From positions 1 to 35,000 of the forward strand of contig JAQWOP010000004.1 of NCBI GenBank assembly GCA_029245795.1: a DNA stretch of 35,000 nt, written 5' to 3'. Source of the DNA: Hyphomicrobiales bacterium. Lineage in GTDB: Bacteria > Pseudomonadota > Alphaproteobacteria > Rhizobiales > TMED25. This document shows positions 16,573 to 25,705 of the stretch, piece by piece. The position numbers were made by a program, and so were the translations under genes. A model generated the notes under the pieces. It ran no database searches, was not told the DNA's origin, and was given only the letters and a program-made list of their open reading frames with translations. How positions within the stretch are numbered: the first letter of the stretch is position 1; the number at the start of each line of letters is the position of its first letter.

Positions 16573-17181
16573 TTAATTAACAAATCCAATTGATTTTAAA
16601 TATCTATATGATTTTATAATCTCAATAAGCTTCTCATCTGTAGATTCTTTTCCCCCTTTAAGATCGGGATGATGCCTCTTAACCAATAATTTATATTTAT
16701 TTTTAATTTCATCACTTGAAGAATTAGTTTCAAGTCCTAAAACATATAACGCTTTTTTTGCTGCATTTCCAATCTTTTGTCGTCTTTGATTTTTTTGGCT
16801 AATATTATCTTGATTTCGGTTTGAATTTATTCTGTCAGCCTTTAATCTTTTTAGGATTTCTTCAGCAGAGAAATTTCCAAGTTGCTCCTTATTATCAACA
16901 CCTAGTTTCCAAGTGGGTCTATTTCCTAGCATAGACTCTTTCTGAAATTTGGATAAATCACTTTGATTCATTCCTTCAAAATAATTATAATTTTTATTAT
17001 ATTCCCTCACATGAGTAAGGCAAAAGTTTAAGTACTGCCCTTCTTGTCCCCTGCCCACCGGAGCTCTATGTTTTGCAGGAAGATTACAATTTTCCCATTG
17101 GCAATCATCACTTGTTTTTGAGATTTCTTTTTTTTTAGTAATTTTTATGTCATCAAAATATTTTGAATTAATATTTGCCAT
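16573..17181 (-). CDS. DnaJ-like J-domain protein
   Basis: A 202-residue protein with a J domain at its C-terminus (about 142-200): ALYVLGLETNSSSDEIKNKYK then the HPD triad at 171-173. The HPD triad would stimulate the ATPase of an Hsp70. The N-terminal half has Cys27, Cys32, Cys54 and His57 (CQWENCNLPAKHRAP and FCLTHVREYN), a possible zinc-binding knuckle. It lies directly upstream of cobS-cobT on the same strand, suggesting a link between Hsp70 and the CobST motor, though this is inference. ATG 17181 encodes MANINSKYFDD. Confidence 0.87.
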   Translation of the reverse strand: MANINSKYFDDIKITKKKEISKTSDDCQWENCNLPAKHRAPVGRGQEGQYLNFCLTHVREYNKNYNYFEGMNQSDLSKFQKESMLGNRPTWKLGVDNKEQLGNFSAEEILKRLKADRINSNRNQDNISQKNQRRQKIGNAAKKALYVLGLETNSSSDEIKNKYKLLVKRHHPDLKGGKESTDEKLIEIIKSYRYLKSIGFVN

Positions 17182-17235
17182 ATGTTGTTCTCTGATTAAT
17201 AGTATCTATATATATATTTTTAGGAGTGGATGTAA

Positions 17236-17508
17236 ATTAGAATTGAAGAAAAAATAAGAGAAAAATTGACTTTCCTTAAGCCTTTGGAACTCGTAATTAC
17301 TGATGAATCCGAAAAACATAAAGGTCATATTGGATGGAAAGAGGTTGGTCAAACTCATTTTCATATATATATCATCTCCGATTATTTCTATGGCAAATCA
17401 AAATTAGAACGTCATAAAATAATAAACGAATTACTTCAGGATGAAATTAAAATGATCCATGCATTATCTCTATCAACAAAAACCTCACATGAAGTAGATT
17501 TGATTTGA
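17236..17508 (+). CDS. BolA family protein, probable AUU start
   Basis: A small BolA-fold protein: VITDESEKHKGHIGW, THFHIYIISDYFYGKSKLERHKIINELLQDEI, IHALSLSTKT. BolA proteins work with monothiol glutaredoxins in Fe-S handling, using conserved His residues. BolA homologues begin with a helix of type VEEKIREKL just before this. Here that helix is encoded (IEEKIREKL) upstream of the first TTG (17266), with no ATG: the frame reads ATG-TAA-ATT-AGA-ATT-GAA from 17230. The SD sequence AGGAG (17222-17226) lies nine bases before the ATT at 17236, so I place the start there (90 residues). Alternatives are TTG 17266 or a mutation/assembly error at the TAA. Confidence 0.8.
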   Translation: MRIEEKIREKLTFLKPLELVITDESEKHKGHIGWKEVGQTHFHIYIISDYFYGKSKLERHKIINELLQDEIKMIHALSLSTKTSHEVDLI

Positions 17509-17523
17509 GAAATTCAATAAATA

Positions 17524-18624
17524 TCATGAAGATAGAGTTGTATCAATAACACTTTTTATAATTTTATGGTCAATATCTGATATTATTGATACTTCCCCAA
17601 TTTTATTTGGAATAATAAAATTAATGGATCCTTTTTTAACTTTTTTATCTCTTTGCATAAGTCTCATTAATAAATCTGAGTCAATCTTATCTTTTAATAA
17701 ACCATCAAGATTAGTTTTGAGACCAATTTTTTTAAAATGTTTTTCCACAATACTAAATTCTCTTTGGGTACATATCCCTAAAGAAACGCTGGTTCTAAAA
17801 GCCATTATTATTCCAATTGAAACAGCTTCTCCGTGTAATACCAAACCATTATAATTAAATGCAGCTTCGATTGCATGACCAAATGTATGCCCTAAGTTTA
17901 GATGCGCTCTAACATCATTTTCTAACTCGTCCCTCATAACAATATTAGCCTTTACAAGCGAACTCCTGAATAAAGCTTCTTGGAGGATCTTTATGTTATC
18001 AAAGATTATATTAATATTTTTTTCTAGATAGGAAAAAAGATTAGCGTCGCCAATCAAGGCATGTTTAACAAGCTCTGAATATCCTGCAAGCATTTCACGT
18101 TTTGGAAGAGTGGATAGCGTATCAATATCACAGATAACTAATTTAGGCTGTTTAAAGGCACCAATAAGATTTTTTCCGTAAATTGAATTTACACCTGTTT
18201 TACCACCTATTGATGAGTCAACCTGAGCCAATAGTGTGGTAGGAATATTTATAAAACTTACACCCCTATGTATAATCGCAGAAATAAATCCAGCTAAGTC
18301 ACCAATCACCCCACCACCTAGGGCAATAATTGTATCTTGACGCTCAAATTTTTCACTAAGTAATTTATCTAAAATTTGATTTGCGATCTTTAAATCCTTA
18401 TTCTTTTCACCGGGGGTCAGAATAAACTCAATTATAGCTATATTTGATTCTGATAGGCTGTCCTTAAGCATAGATAAATGTTTCTTTGAGGCATTAGTAT
18501 CTGTGATTATCGCAATTTTATTTCCATTTATTTGTCTGGATATTAGAGAAATAGCTGCTTCTTGAATGTTAGTATATATAACATCGTAGTTGATGTTCTT
18601 TAGTTTGATTTCAATTTTATTCAT
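17524..18624 (-). CDS. aroB: 3-dehydroquinate synthase
   Basis: A 366-residue enzyme converting DAHP to 3-dehydroquinate in the shikimate pathway, using NAD+ and a divalent metal. It shows GGGVIGDLAGFISAIIHRGVSFINIPTTLLAQVDSSIGGKTGVN, the YSELVKHALIGD motif with the metal-ligand Glu, and HLNLGHTFGHAIE with metal-binding His residues. Length is normal. ATG 18624 overlaps the aroK stop by eight bases, so the two are translated together. It converges with the bolA-like gene. Confidence 0.96.
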   Translation of the reverse strand: MNKIEIKLKNINYDVIYTNIQEAAISLISRQINGNKIAIITDTNASKKHLSMLKDSLSESNIAIIEFILTPGEKNKDLKIANQILDKLLSEKFERQDTIIALGGGVIGDLAGFISAIIHRGVSFINIPTTLLAQVDSSIGGKTGVNSIYGKNLIGAFKQPKLVICDIDTLSTLPKREMLAGYSELVKHALIGDANLFSYLEKNINIIFDNIKILQEALFRSSLVKANIVMRDELENDVRAHLNLGHTFGHAIEAAFNYNGLVLHGEAVSIGIIMAFRTSVSLGICTQREFSIVEKHFKKIGLKTNLDGLLKDKIDSDLLMRLMQRDKKVKKGSINFIIPNKIGEVSIISDIDHKIIKSVIDTTLSS

Positions 18625-19123
18625 TGAGTTCTATTTCTTTTATTATTTCATTAGCGCAATTTTTAATATTCTTTCCCTTACATTCTATATGTATTTGTGC
18701 CATAGCATAATAGATTAATCTATCTTCTAATATTTTTTCTATCTCTACTTTAGTATTTTGAAGAATTAAAGGTCTTTTGTTATTTTTACCAATTCTACTC
18801 ATAATTGCACTTGTGTCTAATTTTAGCCAAACTGATATCGACCGATTAAGAATATTATTTCTAATTACTTTATTCATAATTGCACCCCCACCAGTTGATA
18901 TAATTGCTTTATTTTCTTGCATGAGGGCCTTTAATGTTATTTCCATTTCTCTTTTTCTAAAATAACTTTCTCCTGATTGTTCAAAAATTTTAGATATTGT
19001 CTTAGATTCAGATTTCTCAATTAAATCATCAATATCAAGAAATGGAATATCAAGAGATTTTGATAGTTCTTTTCCTATCGTAGATTTTCCTACACCCATC
19101 ATTCCAACTAATACGATGTGCAT
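18617..19123 (-). CDS. aroK: Shikimate kinase
   Basis: A 168-residue P-loop kinase that phosphorylates shikimate. It has Walker A GMMGVGKST (residues 7-15), FLDIDDLIE with the substrate-binding Asp, YFRKREME, and the ISTGGGAI glycine loop, then the lid NNKRPLI with its Arg. It lies upstream of aroB with an eight-base overlap, the normal alphaproteobacterial aroK-aroB pair. No clear ribosome site motif stands out beyond AAGGTAA. Diverges from xerD. Confidence 0.95.
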   Translation of the reverse strand: MHIVLVGMMGVGKSTIGKELSKSLDIPFLDIDDLIEKSESKTISKIFEQSGESYFRKREMEITLKALMQENKAIISTGGGAIMNKVIRNNILNRSISVWLKLDTSAIMSRIGKNNKRPLILQNTKVEIEKILEDRLIYYAMAQIHIECKGKNIKNCANEIIKEIELNE

Positions 19124-19153
19124 TAAATTACCTTTTTAGTCATAAAATAACCT

Positions 19154-19179
19154 AATATTAAAGATTAAAGATTAATATT
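19154..19179. repeat. Inverted repeat between aroK and xerD
   Basis: AATATTAA (19154-19161) and TTAATATT (19172-19179) form an eight-base inverted repeat around a ten-base spacer. The spacer region carries an imperfect direct repeat of ATTAAAG. It lies in the divergent promoter region of aroK and xerD and could be an operator, but AT-rich DNA makes chance likely. Confidence 0.3.
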
Positions 19180-19227
19180 TAACATATATTATAGCTTATT
19201 TTCATTATATTTATTTAGGCTCATAGG

Positions 19228-20154
19228 ATGAAATTATTTATTGAAAACTTTATTGAAATGATGTCTGTTGAAAGGGCCGCATCTTTAAATACTCAAAGTG
19301 CATATCAACGTGACCTTAATGATTTCTATAATTTCTTATCAAAGAAGAGAACTGATTTTAGACTCGTTAACCAACAAATTATAAGGTCATATATAAGTGA
19401 AATAAATTCGGTTGGAATAAAAAGTAATACACTAGCCAGAAAGATAAGCTCAATCAGGCAATTTTATAAATTTTTGTTTCAGGAAAATATAATAATACAT
19501 AACCCTTTAAATGGTATTGAAAATCCAAAATTAGGGAGGCCTCTTCCAAAGTTAATGAGTGAAGAACATATTTTTAGAATTATTATATATACAAAAGAAA
19601 TGATAAAAAAAGATCAAATAAGTATCAAAAAAAAATATCAATACCAGAGATTTTTGTCACAACTTGAAATACTTTATTCAACTGGAATGAGAATAAGTGA
19701 ATTGCTCACATTAAAGTTTGATCAGATTTTTGATAATGATAATTTTTTAACAGTCACTGGTAAGGGAGGCAAAGAACGCATTGTACCTCTAACAGAAGAT
19801 GCAAAAACTGCGATAAAAGAATATATTGATCTCTTATCTATTTTTTATGATTTAGATAAAGTTATATATTTTTACCCCTCAAGAGATTCAAGGAAACATA
19901 TAACTCGACAGCATTTTGCAAACGAATTGAAGTGTATTGCTAGAGAGACTGGTTTGGATGAGTCAAAGATTTCACCACATGTATTAAGGCATGCATTTGC
20001 AAGTCATTTATTATCAAATGGAGCAGATTTAAGAGCTGTGCAGCAAATGTTGGGACACTCAGATATATCTACAACACAGATTTATACTCATATTCTGGAT
20101 GAGAAATTAAAGTCAATTATCAAAGAAAAACATCCTTTAGCAAAAAAATTATGA
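19228..20154 (+). CDS. xerD: Tyrosine recombinase XerD (chromosome dimer resolution)
   Basis: A 308-residue tyrosine recombinase. The N-terminal SAM-like core-binding domain spans about 1-100 and the catalytic domain from about 107. The active-site set is complete: Arg155 (STGMRISELL), Lys179 (TGKGGKE), His251 and Arg254 (SPHVLRHAFASHLL), His277 (LGHSDISTTQ) and Tyr286 (IYTH). It acts at dif with a partner Xer protein and FtsK to separate chromosome dimers. XerD rather than XerC is supported by the accA/aroK neighbourhood typical of alphaproteobacterial xerD. It is not accompanied by any integron or phage gene. Confidence 0.9.
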   Translation: MKLFIENFIEMMSVERAASLNTQSAYQRDLNDFYNFLSKKRTDFRLVNQQIIRSYISEINSVGIKSNTLARKISSIRQFYKFLFQENIIIHNPLNGIENPKLGRPLPKLMSEEHIFRIIIYTKEMIKKDQISIKKKYQYQRFLSQLEILYSTGMRISELLTLKFDQIFDNDNFLTVTGKGGKERIVPLTEDAKTAIKEYIDLLSIFYDLDKVIYFYPSRDSRKHITRQHFANELKCIARETGLDESKISPHVLRHAFASHLLSNGADLRAVQQMLGHSDISTTQIYTHILDEKLKSIIKEKHPLAKKL

Positions 20155-20221
20155 TATAAATTTATTATTAATAAATTAAACTTTATGGATTATTTTTGTC
20201 TTTGGACAAATAGGAAGACTT

Positions 20222-21172
20222 ATGCAATATTTAGATTTTGAAAAAAATGTAGCTGAACTGGAAAGCAAAGTTAATGAGCTAAAACAATTGAATCCATCAG
20301 AAAACGAAATTTCAATTGATGAGAATATTAAGCAGCTTGAAGAAAAAGCAAATAAGGCTCTAGAAAAATTATACTCTACATTAAGCCCTTGGGAAAAAAC
20401 AAAAGTTGCTCGGCATCCAGAGCGTCCGCATTTCAGAGATTATCTTGACAGCATATTTGATGATTTTACTGAATTATCTGGTGATAGAAAGTATGCTAAT
20501 GATCATGCTATTATTGGAGGGTTAGCAAGGTTTAATGACTTTAACGTTATGGTTATTGGTCATGAGAAGGGCGCAAATACCACTGAGAGAATAAAACATA
20601 ATTTTGGTATGGCCGGCCCAGAGGGTTATAGAAAAGCTGAACGTTTAATGCAATTAGCAGATAGGTTCAATTTGCCTATTATAACTTTTGTCGATACCGC
20701 CGGGGCATATCCAGGAATTGGTGCTGAGGAAAGAGGGCAATCGGAGGCAATTGCAAGATGTACTCAGACGTGCCTAAATGTTAGTGTTCCGATTGTATCA
20801 ATTATTATTGGAGAAGGTGGTTCGGGTGGCGCTGTTGCAATAGCTACCGCTAACCGCGTTGTGATGTTACAACATTCAATATATACTGTAGCATCTCCAG
20901 AAGCTTCTGCTTCAATTCTCTGGAGAGACGCAAGTAAGGCTAGTGAAGCGGCAAATAGCATGAGAATAACAGCTCAAGATTTGATTGAAATGAAGATAAT
21001 TGATGGAATAGTTGCCGAGCCACTTGGAGGAGCACATAGAAATCATCAGAAGATTATAAGAGATGTAGAGAAAATTATTATTAAACATCTATCTGAATTA
21101 ACTAAATTAGATCGTAATATTTTGGTAGCAGATAGAAGGGATAAATTCTTGTCAATTGGCAGAAAGTTATAG
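20222..21172 (+). CDS. accA: Acetyl-CoA carboxylase carboxyltransferase subunit alpha
   Basis: A 316-residue subunit of the carboxyltransferase that, with AccD, transfers CO2 from biotin carboxyl carrier protein to acetyl-CoA to start fatty acid synthesis. It has the AccA N-terminal helical part (LDFEKNVAELESKVNELKQL) and the crotonase-fold core FVDTAGAYPGIGAEERGQSEAIA, IIGEGGSGGAVAIATA, and YTVASPEASASILWRDASKA. Full length. Its TAG stop directly abuts the secA stop of the opposite strand, and its apparent terminator is inside secA. Confidence 0.97.
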   Translation: MQYLDFEKNVAELESKVNELKQLNPSENEISIDENIKQLEEKANKALEKLYSTLSPWEKTKVARHPERPHFRDYLDSIFDDFTELSGDRKYANDHAIIGGLARFNDFNVMVIGHEKGANTTERIKHNFGMAGPEGYRKAERLMQLADRFNLPIITFVDTAGAYPGIGAEERGQSEAIARCTQTCLNVSVPIVSIIIGEGGSGGAVAIATANRVVMLQHSIYTVASPEASASILWRDASKASEAANSMRITAQDLIEMKIIDGIVAEPLGGAHRNHQKIIRDVEKIIIKHLSELTKLDRNILVADRRDKFLSIGRKL

Positions 21173-23872
21173 TTAATTTACACTGCCGTGGCAGTGTTTG
21201 TATTTTTTTCCACTTCCACATGGGCAAGCTTCATTTCTTCCAACTTTCCCCCATTTCGTTGCATCAATATTATTAGTCTTTTTTAGATTAAGAGCATTAG
21301 ATTGGCTTTTTTGTACTGTTGTATCTTCGTTATCTAATTTTTGATCTTTTTTTACGACTTCAACTCTTATTAGATGTGCCGTAACTTGCTCTCTGAGTTT
21401 TATTAACAAACTTTGAAATAGTTCAAATCCTTCAGTCTTATATTCATTTAAAGGGTCTCTTTGACCATAACTTCTAAGTGTGACAGATGTTCTTAGATGC
21501 TCCAATCTTGATAAATGCTCTCGCCAAAGTATGTCCAAAACCTGAAGTAGAACTGTTTTTTCGATTTTTTTTAGTACATCTAATCCATACTTTTTTTCTT
21601 TTAATTCCATAATTTGATCGATTATTTTCTTTAATCTTGATATGATTTCTTCTTCTGCAATACCCTCTTCCTTAGCCCAATCATCAACTGGAGCATCTAT
21701 TAATAACGTAGTTTTAATTTTATTTCTCAATGATTGAGTATCCCATTGTTCAGGATATGAATTTTCTGGGATATATTGTGAGACCAAATCTTCTATATAT
21801 TCGTATCTCATATCAATTATTGTTTCTGAAGCTTCAGTTTCATCCATAAGATCTCTTCTTTGTTCAAAAATCACTTTTCTTTGATCATTCATTACATCAT
21901 CAAATTGGAGAATGCTCTTTCTTATGTCAAAATTTCTAGATTCTATTTTTGATTGAGCTTTCTCAAGAGCCTTATTAATCCAAGGATGAATAATTGGCTC
22001 TCCCTTTTTAAGTCCAAGTTTTTTAAGCATTGATTCCATATTTTCAGTCCCAAAAATGCGCATTAGCTCATCTTGTAAACTTATATAGAACTTTGACTTA
22101 CCAGGATCACCTTGCCTTCCAGATCTTCCTCTTAGCTGATTGTCAATTCTACGGCTTTCATGTCTTTCTGTTCCCAACACATATAGACCGCCAGCTTTAA
22201 TGACATTATTTTTTTCTTTTTCTATATTTAATTTTATTAATTCAATTTCCTCTAGCTTATTTGATGAATCTGAATCTTCAATAATTTTTATTTCTGCATC
22301 CAGATTTCCACCAAGTTGGATATCAGTTCCTCTACCAGCCATATTTGTTGCAATCGTGATTGCACCTAATCGTCCAGCCTGTTCAATTATTCTTGCTTCT
22401 TGAACATGATATTTTGCATTTAATACCGCAAATGTATTAGATCTTATCTTTAGATCTTCTTTATCTAGATAATTATTTCTTTTATAACCTGCCTTCTCAA
22501 GCAATGAAGATAAAAACTCTGATCTTTCAATAGAAGTTGTTCCAACTAAGACAGGCTGGTTCTTCTTGTTACATCTTATAATTTCTTCAATTATTGCATC
22601 ATATTTTTCATCTAATGTCATATAGATTTCATCATTCTCATCTGATCTACTTATAGGCTTATTTGTCGGAATTTCTAGGACTGGAAGGCTATAAATATCC
22701 ATAAATTCTTCTGCTTCGGTAGATGCGGTGCCTGTCATTCCAGCAAGTTTTTTATAAAGTCTGAAGTAATTTTGGAAGGTTACTGAGGCAAGGGTTTGAT
22801 TTTCAGCTTGAATGATACAGTTTTCTTTTGCTTCTAAAGCTTGGTGAAGTCCATCTGAGTATCTTCTACCTTCCATCATCCTTCCAGTGAATTCATCAAT
22901 TATGATAACTTTCTTGTCTTTAACAATATAATCTTTATTTTTGGTGAATAGTTTATGAGCTCTTGCAGCTTGATTAATATGATGGATTATGGATATATTT
23001 TCAATATCAAATAGAGATTGCCCAGTTAAAACACCATTCTTTTTCAATAAATCTTCAGCGTTCTCAACACCACCTTCAGATAGATTGATTGACTTAGTCT
23101 TTTCATCAATTTCAAAATCATCATCTTTTAGCATTGGCATTAACTTATTAATTGAAGTATACATATCAGACTTGACTTCAGATGGCCCTGAGATGACTAG
23201 TGGAGTCCTTGCTTCATCAATTAAAATTGAGTCTACTTCATCTACTATTGCAAAATGATGCCCTCTTTGGACCATACTTTCAAAATCATGTTTCATATTA
23301 TCTCTTAGATAATCAAATCCAAATTCATTATTTGTTCCATAGGTTATATCAGCTTCATAAGCAGCTTTACGGTCTTCATCACTCATATTATTTTGAAGGC
23401 AGCCAACTTTTAGTCCTAGGAATTCAAATATTTGACCCATCCATTTTGAATCTCTCTGGGCCAGATAATCATTTACAGTTATAATGTGTACACCTGACTC
23501 ATTTATTGCATTAAGATAGACTGGTAATGTTGAAACAAGTGTTTTTCCTTCACCAGTTTTCATTTCACTTATTCCACCATCATTTAATACCATGCCACCT
23601 ATTAATTGCACATCGTAATGTCTTTGTCCCAATGTTCTCTTTGAAGCCTCTCTGACAGTTGCAAAAGCCTCTACTAAAATATCTTCTAATTGTATTCCCG
23701 ATGAGATTTTTTCTTTTAATTCTTGGGTTTTATTTTTTAAATCTTTATCGTTTAAACCAATAAATAAATCTTCTAAAAGATTTATTTTTTTTACTTGATC
23801 TTCGTAAAATTTATATTTTTTTTTAATTGGTTTATTAAAAATATTATTTGTAATTTTTTTTATATCAAACAT
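21173..23872 (-). CDS. secA: Preprotein translocase ATPase SecA
   Basis: An 899-residue motor that pushes unfolded preproteins through SecYEG. It has nucleotide-binding fold 1 with Walker A MKTGEGKT (residues 104-111) and the [14 protein letters not shown] stretch, preprotein-binding and helical scaffold domains, and nucleotide-binding fold 2 with [15 protein letters not shown] and [13 protein letters not shown]. It ends in the SEC-C zinc motif [13 protein letters not shown], which supports SecB and ribosome contact. Length is normal for Alphaproteobacteria. It converges with accA (stop codons adjacent) and diverges from argJ. Confidence 0.97.
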   Translation of the reverse strand: MFDIKKITNNIFNKPIKKKYKFYEDQVKKINLLEDLFIGLNDKDLKNKTQELKEKISSGIQLEDILVEAFATVREASKRTLGQRHYDVQLIGGMVLNDGGISEMKTGEGKTLVSTLPVYLNAINESGVHIITVNDYLAQRDSKWMGQIFEFLGLKVGCLQNNMSDEDRKAAYEADITYGTNNEFGFDYLRDNMKHDFESMVQRGHHFAIVDEVDSILIDEARTPLVISGPSEVKSDMYTSINKLMPMLKDDDFEIDEKTKSINLSEGGVENAEDLLKKNGVLTGQSLFDIENISIIHHINQAARAHKLFTKNKDYIVKDKKVIIIDEFTGRMMEGRRYSDGLHQALEAKENCIIQAENQTLASVTFQNYFRLYKKLAGMTGTASTEAEEFMDIYSLPVLEIPTNKPISRSDENDEIYMTLDEKYDAIIEEIIRCNKKNQPVLVGTTSIERSEFLSSLLEKAGYKRNNYLDKEDLKIRSNTFAVLNAKYHVQEARIIEQAGRLGAITIATNMAGRGTDIQLGGNLDAEIKIIEDSDSSNKLEEIELIKLNIEKEKNNVIKAGGLYVLGTERHESRRIDNQLRGRSGRQGDPGKSKFYISLQDELMRIFGTENMESMLKKLGLKKGEPIIHPWINKALEKAQSKIESRNFDIRKSILQFDDVMNDQRKVIFEQRRDLMDETEASETIIDMRYEYIEDLVSQYIPENSYPEQWDTQSLRNKIKTTLLIDAPVDDWAKEEGIAEEEIISRLKKIIDQIMELKEKKYGLDVLKKIEKTVLLQVLDILWREHLSRLEHLRTSVTLRSYGQRDPLNEYKTEGFELFQSLLIKLREQVTAHLIRVEVVKKDQKLDNEDTTVQKSQSNALNLKKTNNIDATKWGKVGRNEACPCGSGKKYKHCHGSVN
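21180..21209 (+). terminator. Intrinsic terminator of accA nested in the 3' end of secA
   Basis: ACACTGC (21180-21186) pairs perfectly with GCAGTGT (21191-21197) around a CGTG loop. A U-rich run (TTGTATTTTTTT) follows at 21198-21209 on the plus strand. It begins eight bases after the accA stop. The same bases encode the terminal Lys-Tyr-Lys-His-Cys-His segment of the SecA zinc motif on the other strand. In the secA direction no U-run follows, so it would act only for accA. Confidence 0.78.
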
Positions 23873-24066
23873 TTACCGTTCCAGACCTGATCTTATATAT
23901 ATATATGTAGTATATAAATTAACAAACTTAAATTTTGAGGAAAGTTAGTTAGTAGTATTTTCTTAAAATAATCTCAACTATAATATATTATAAAATCAAC
24001 AGTAATTTTAAATTAATAAAATTTAATTAAAGATATTATAAAATAAAAATACATATGTAACTTTAG

Positions 24067-24080
24067 TAAGAGATCTCTTA
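24067..24080. promoter_or_regulatory. 14-bp perfect palindrome covering the argJ ribosome site
   Basis: TAAGAGATCTCTTA is self-complementary over all 14 bases, and its last A is the first base of the argJ ATG. As RNA it can form a five-pair stem with a GAUC loop that hides the AAGAGA ribosome site; as DNA it could be an operator. Whether it has either role is unknown. Confidence 0.4.
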
Positions 24081-25297
24081 TGATTCAAAATAATTATAGT
24101 CAAACCATTAATAAGAATGAAATTAGTGGTGTAAATATATATACATTCATTACAAATGCCCATTACAAGAACAGGAAAGATCTGCTACTTATCGTTTTTG
24201 ATGATGTATACAGTTATGCTAGTTTATATACAAAATCATCATGTCCTTCCATCCCAGTTGACTGGTGTAAAAATAATTTAAATAAAGACAAAATAAAGGC
24301 AATTCTTGTCAACTCTGGGAATGCTAACGCATTTACAGGTGAGAGAGGAAAGAAAGATCTTATTGAAATACTGGGTAAATTATCAATAAAACTTGGATGT
24401 AAATTAAATGAGATTGCCGTTGCCTCTACAGGAGTTATTGGAGAATTTCTCAATACCAGACCAATAATTGAAGCATTATTAGATAATGAGATGATGAAAA
24501 GATCAACATGGCATGATGCTGCTAATTCAATCATGACAACTGATACATACCCAAAAATATATTTCAAACAGTCAAATATTGATGGGCAGAATGTTAAAAT
24601 CGTTGGTATCGCAAAGGGGTCAGGTATGATTGAACCGAATATGGGTACGATGCTTTCTTTTATTTTTACTGATGCTAATGTTTCTAAAACAATTTTAAAT
24701 AAATTACTAAAAGAGGTTACAAATAATAGTTTTAATTCAATTACTGTTGATGGAGAAACTTCAACAAGTGATAGTATTTTTCTTGTATCAACGAATAAAG
24801 CTAAGCACAAAAAGTTGCTAGATTTAAGCAGCCCTTTACTTAATGATTTTAGAAATGATATTGAAGAGCTTGCCATTAATCTAGCGAAGCAAATAGTTAT
24901 AGATGGAGAGGGAGCAACTAAGTTAGTGGAGATTTTTGTGACTGGCGCAGTTAGCAAAAGTTCTGCTACGAAGATTGCTAAATCAGTTGCTAACTCTCCG
25001 CTTGTTAAAACAGCGCTATATGGTGAAGATCCAAATTGGGGAAGAATAATTGCCGCGATAGGAAAATCATATGAAAAAGTAAATTTAGAAAAATTAAATC
25101 TATTTTTTGGTGGGCATCAGATTACAAAAAATGGACGTAATATTGAAGATTATGACGAATCAATTGTAAAAGATTATATGAAAAATGATAACTTGCTAGT
25201 CACTATTAATCTTGGGATGGGAAATTATAGTCACAAGGTATGGACGTGTGATCTTTCGCATAAATACATAGATATTAATACAGATTACAGATCTTGA
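24080..25297 (+). CDS. argJ: Glutamate N-acetyltransferase / ornithine acetyltransferase ArgJ
   Basis: A 405-residue enzyme that recycles the acetyl group between N-acetylornithine and glutamate in arginine synthesis. It self-cleaves into alpha and beta chains at a conserved Thr. Here the junction is PNMGTML with Thr190 as the new nucleophile, after KGSGMIEPN. Other family marks are NSGNANAFTG, VASTGVIGE, DGETSTSDS and EDPNWGRIIAAIGKS. Whether it also uses acetyl-CoA (bifunctional) cannot be read from sequence. The ribosome site lies in a perfect palindrome. mutT follows after nine bases, the usual alphaproteobacterial order. Confidence 0.95.
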   Translation: MIQNNYSQTINKNEISGVNIYTFITNAHYKNRKDLLLIVFDDVYSYASLYTKSSCPSIPVDWCKNNLNKDKIKAILVNSGNANAFTGERGKKDLIEILGKLSIKLGCKLNEIAVASTGVIGEFLNTRPIIEALLDNEMMKRSTWHDAANSIMTTDTYPKIYFKQSNIDGQNVKIVGIAKGSGMIEPNMGTMLSFIFTDANVSKTILNKLLKEVTNNSFNSITVDGETSTSDSIFLVSTNKAKHKKLLDLSSPLLNDFRNDIEELAINLAKQIVIDGEGATKLVEIFVTGAVSKSSATKIAKSVANSPLVKTALYGEDPNWGRIIAAIGKSYEKVNLEKLNLFFGGHQITKNGRNIEDYDESIVKDYMKNDNLLVTINLGMGNYSHKVWTCDLSHKYIDINTDYRS

Positions 25298-25306
25298 GGT
25301 AATACA

Positions 25307-25705
25307 ATGATAGTTAAACTTGTAGTAGCTTGTGCGTTAGTGGATGAGGGAGGTAAAGTATTAATAAACCAAAGACCAATAGGTAAAGATTACGAGGGTT
25401 ATTGGGAATTTCCTGGAGGAAAAGTAGAAAATGGTGAAACTCCTGAAGATGCAATAATACGAGAGCTCAAAGAAGAGATTGGTATTGATGTGAGCAGTTC
25501 TTGTCTTGCACCATTATCATTCGCTGAAAATATGTATGATGATTTTTATGTAGTCGTCTTATTATACGTTTGTAGGAAATGGGAAGGGTATATTCAACCA
25601 TTAGAAAACCAAGAGATTGAATGGATTAGACCTCAAGATATATACCAATATAATGTATTACCTGCAGATAAATCATTTTTTGCAATTTTAAGAGATCTGC
25701 TCTAG
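25307..25705 (+). CDS. mutT: Nudix hydrolase MutT (8-oxo-dGTP diphosphatase)
   Basis: A 132-residue Nudix protein with a complete Nudix box at residues 37-59 (GGKVENGETPEDAIIRELKEEIG: all required Gly, Glu and Arg positions present). MutT removes oxidised guanine nucleotides and so prevents A:T to C:G mutations. N-terminal VVACALVDEGGKVLINQRP and EFPGGK are MutT-like. Probably co-transcribed with argJ. The TAG stop overlaps the opposing methyltransferase stop in a CTAG palindrome. Confidence 0.92.
   Translation: MIVKLVVACALVDEGGKVLINQRPIGKDYEGYWEFPGGKVENGETPEDAIIRELKEEIGIDVSSSCLAPLSFAENMYDDFYVVVLLYVCRKWEGYIQPLENQEIEWIRPQDIYQYNVLPADKSFFAILRDLL

Noticed and set aside
19228-20154. Tyrosine recombinase as an integrase of a mobile element
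   Set aside because: The protein has XerD features and lies among housekeeping genes; no attachment repeats, tRNA or cargo genes are nearby.
24214-24957. 247-residue minus-strand ORF inside argJ
   Set aside because: Long, but fully antisense to argJ, whose motifs are complete; the translation is a Ser/Leu-rich mirror without family features.
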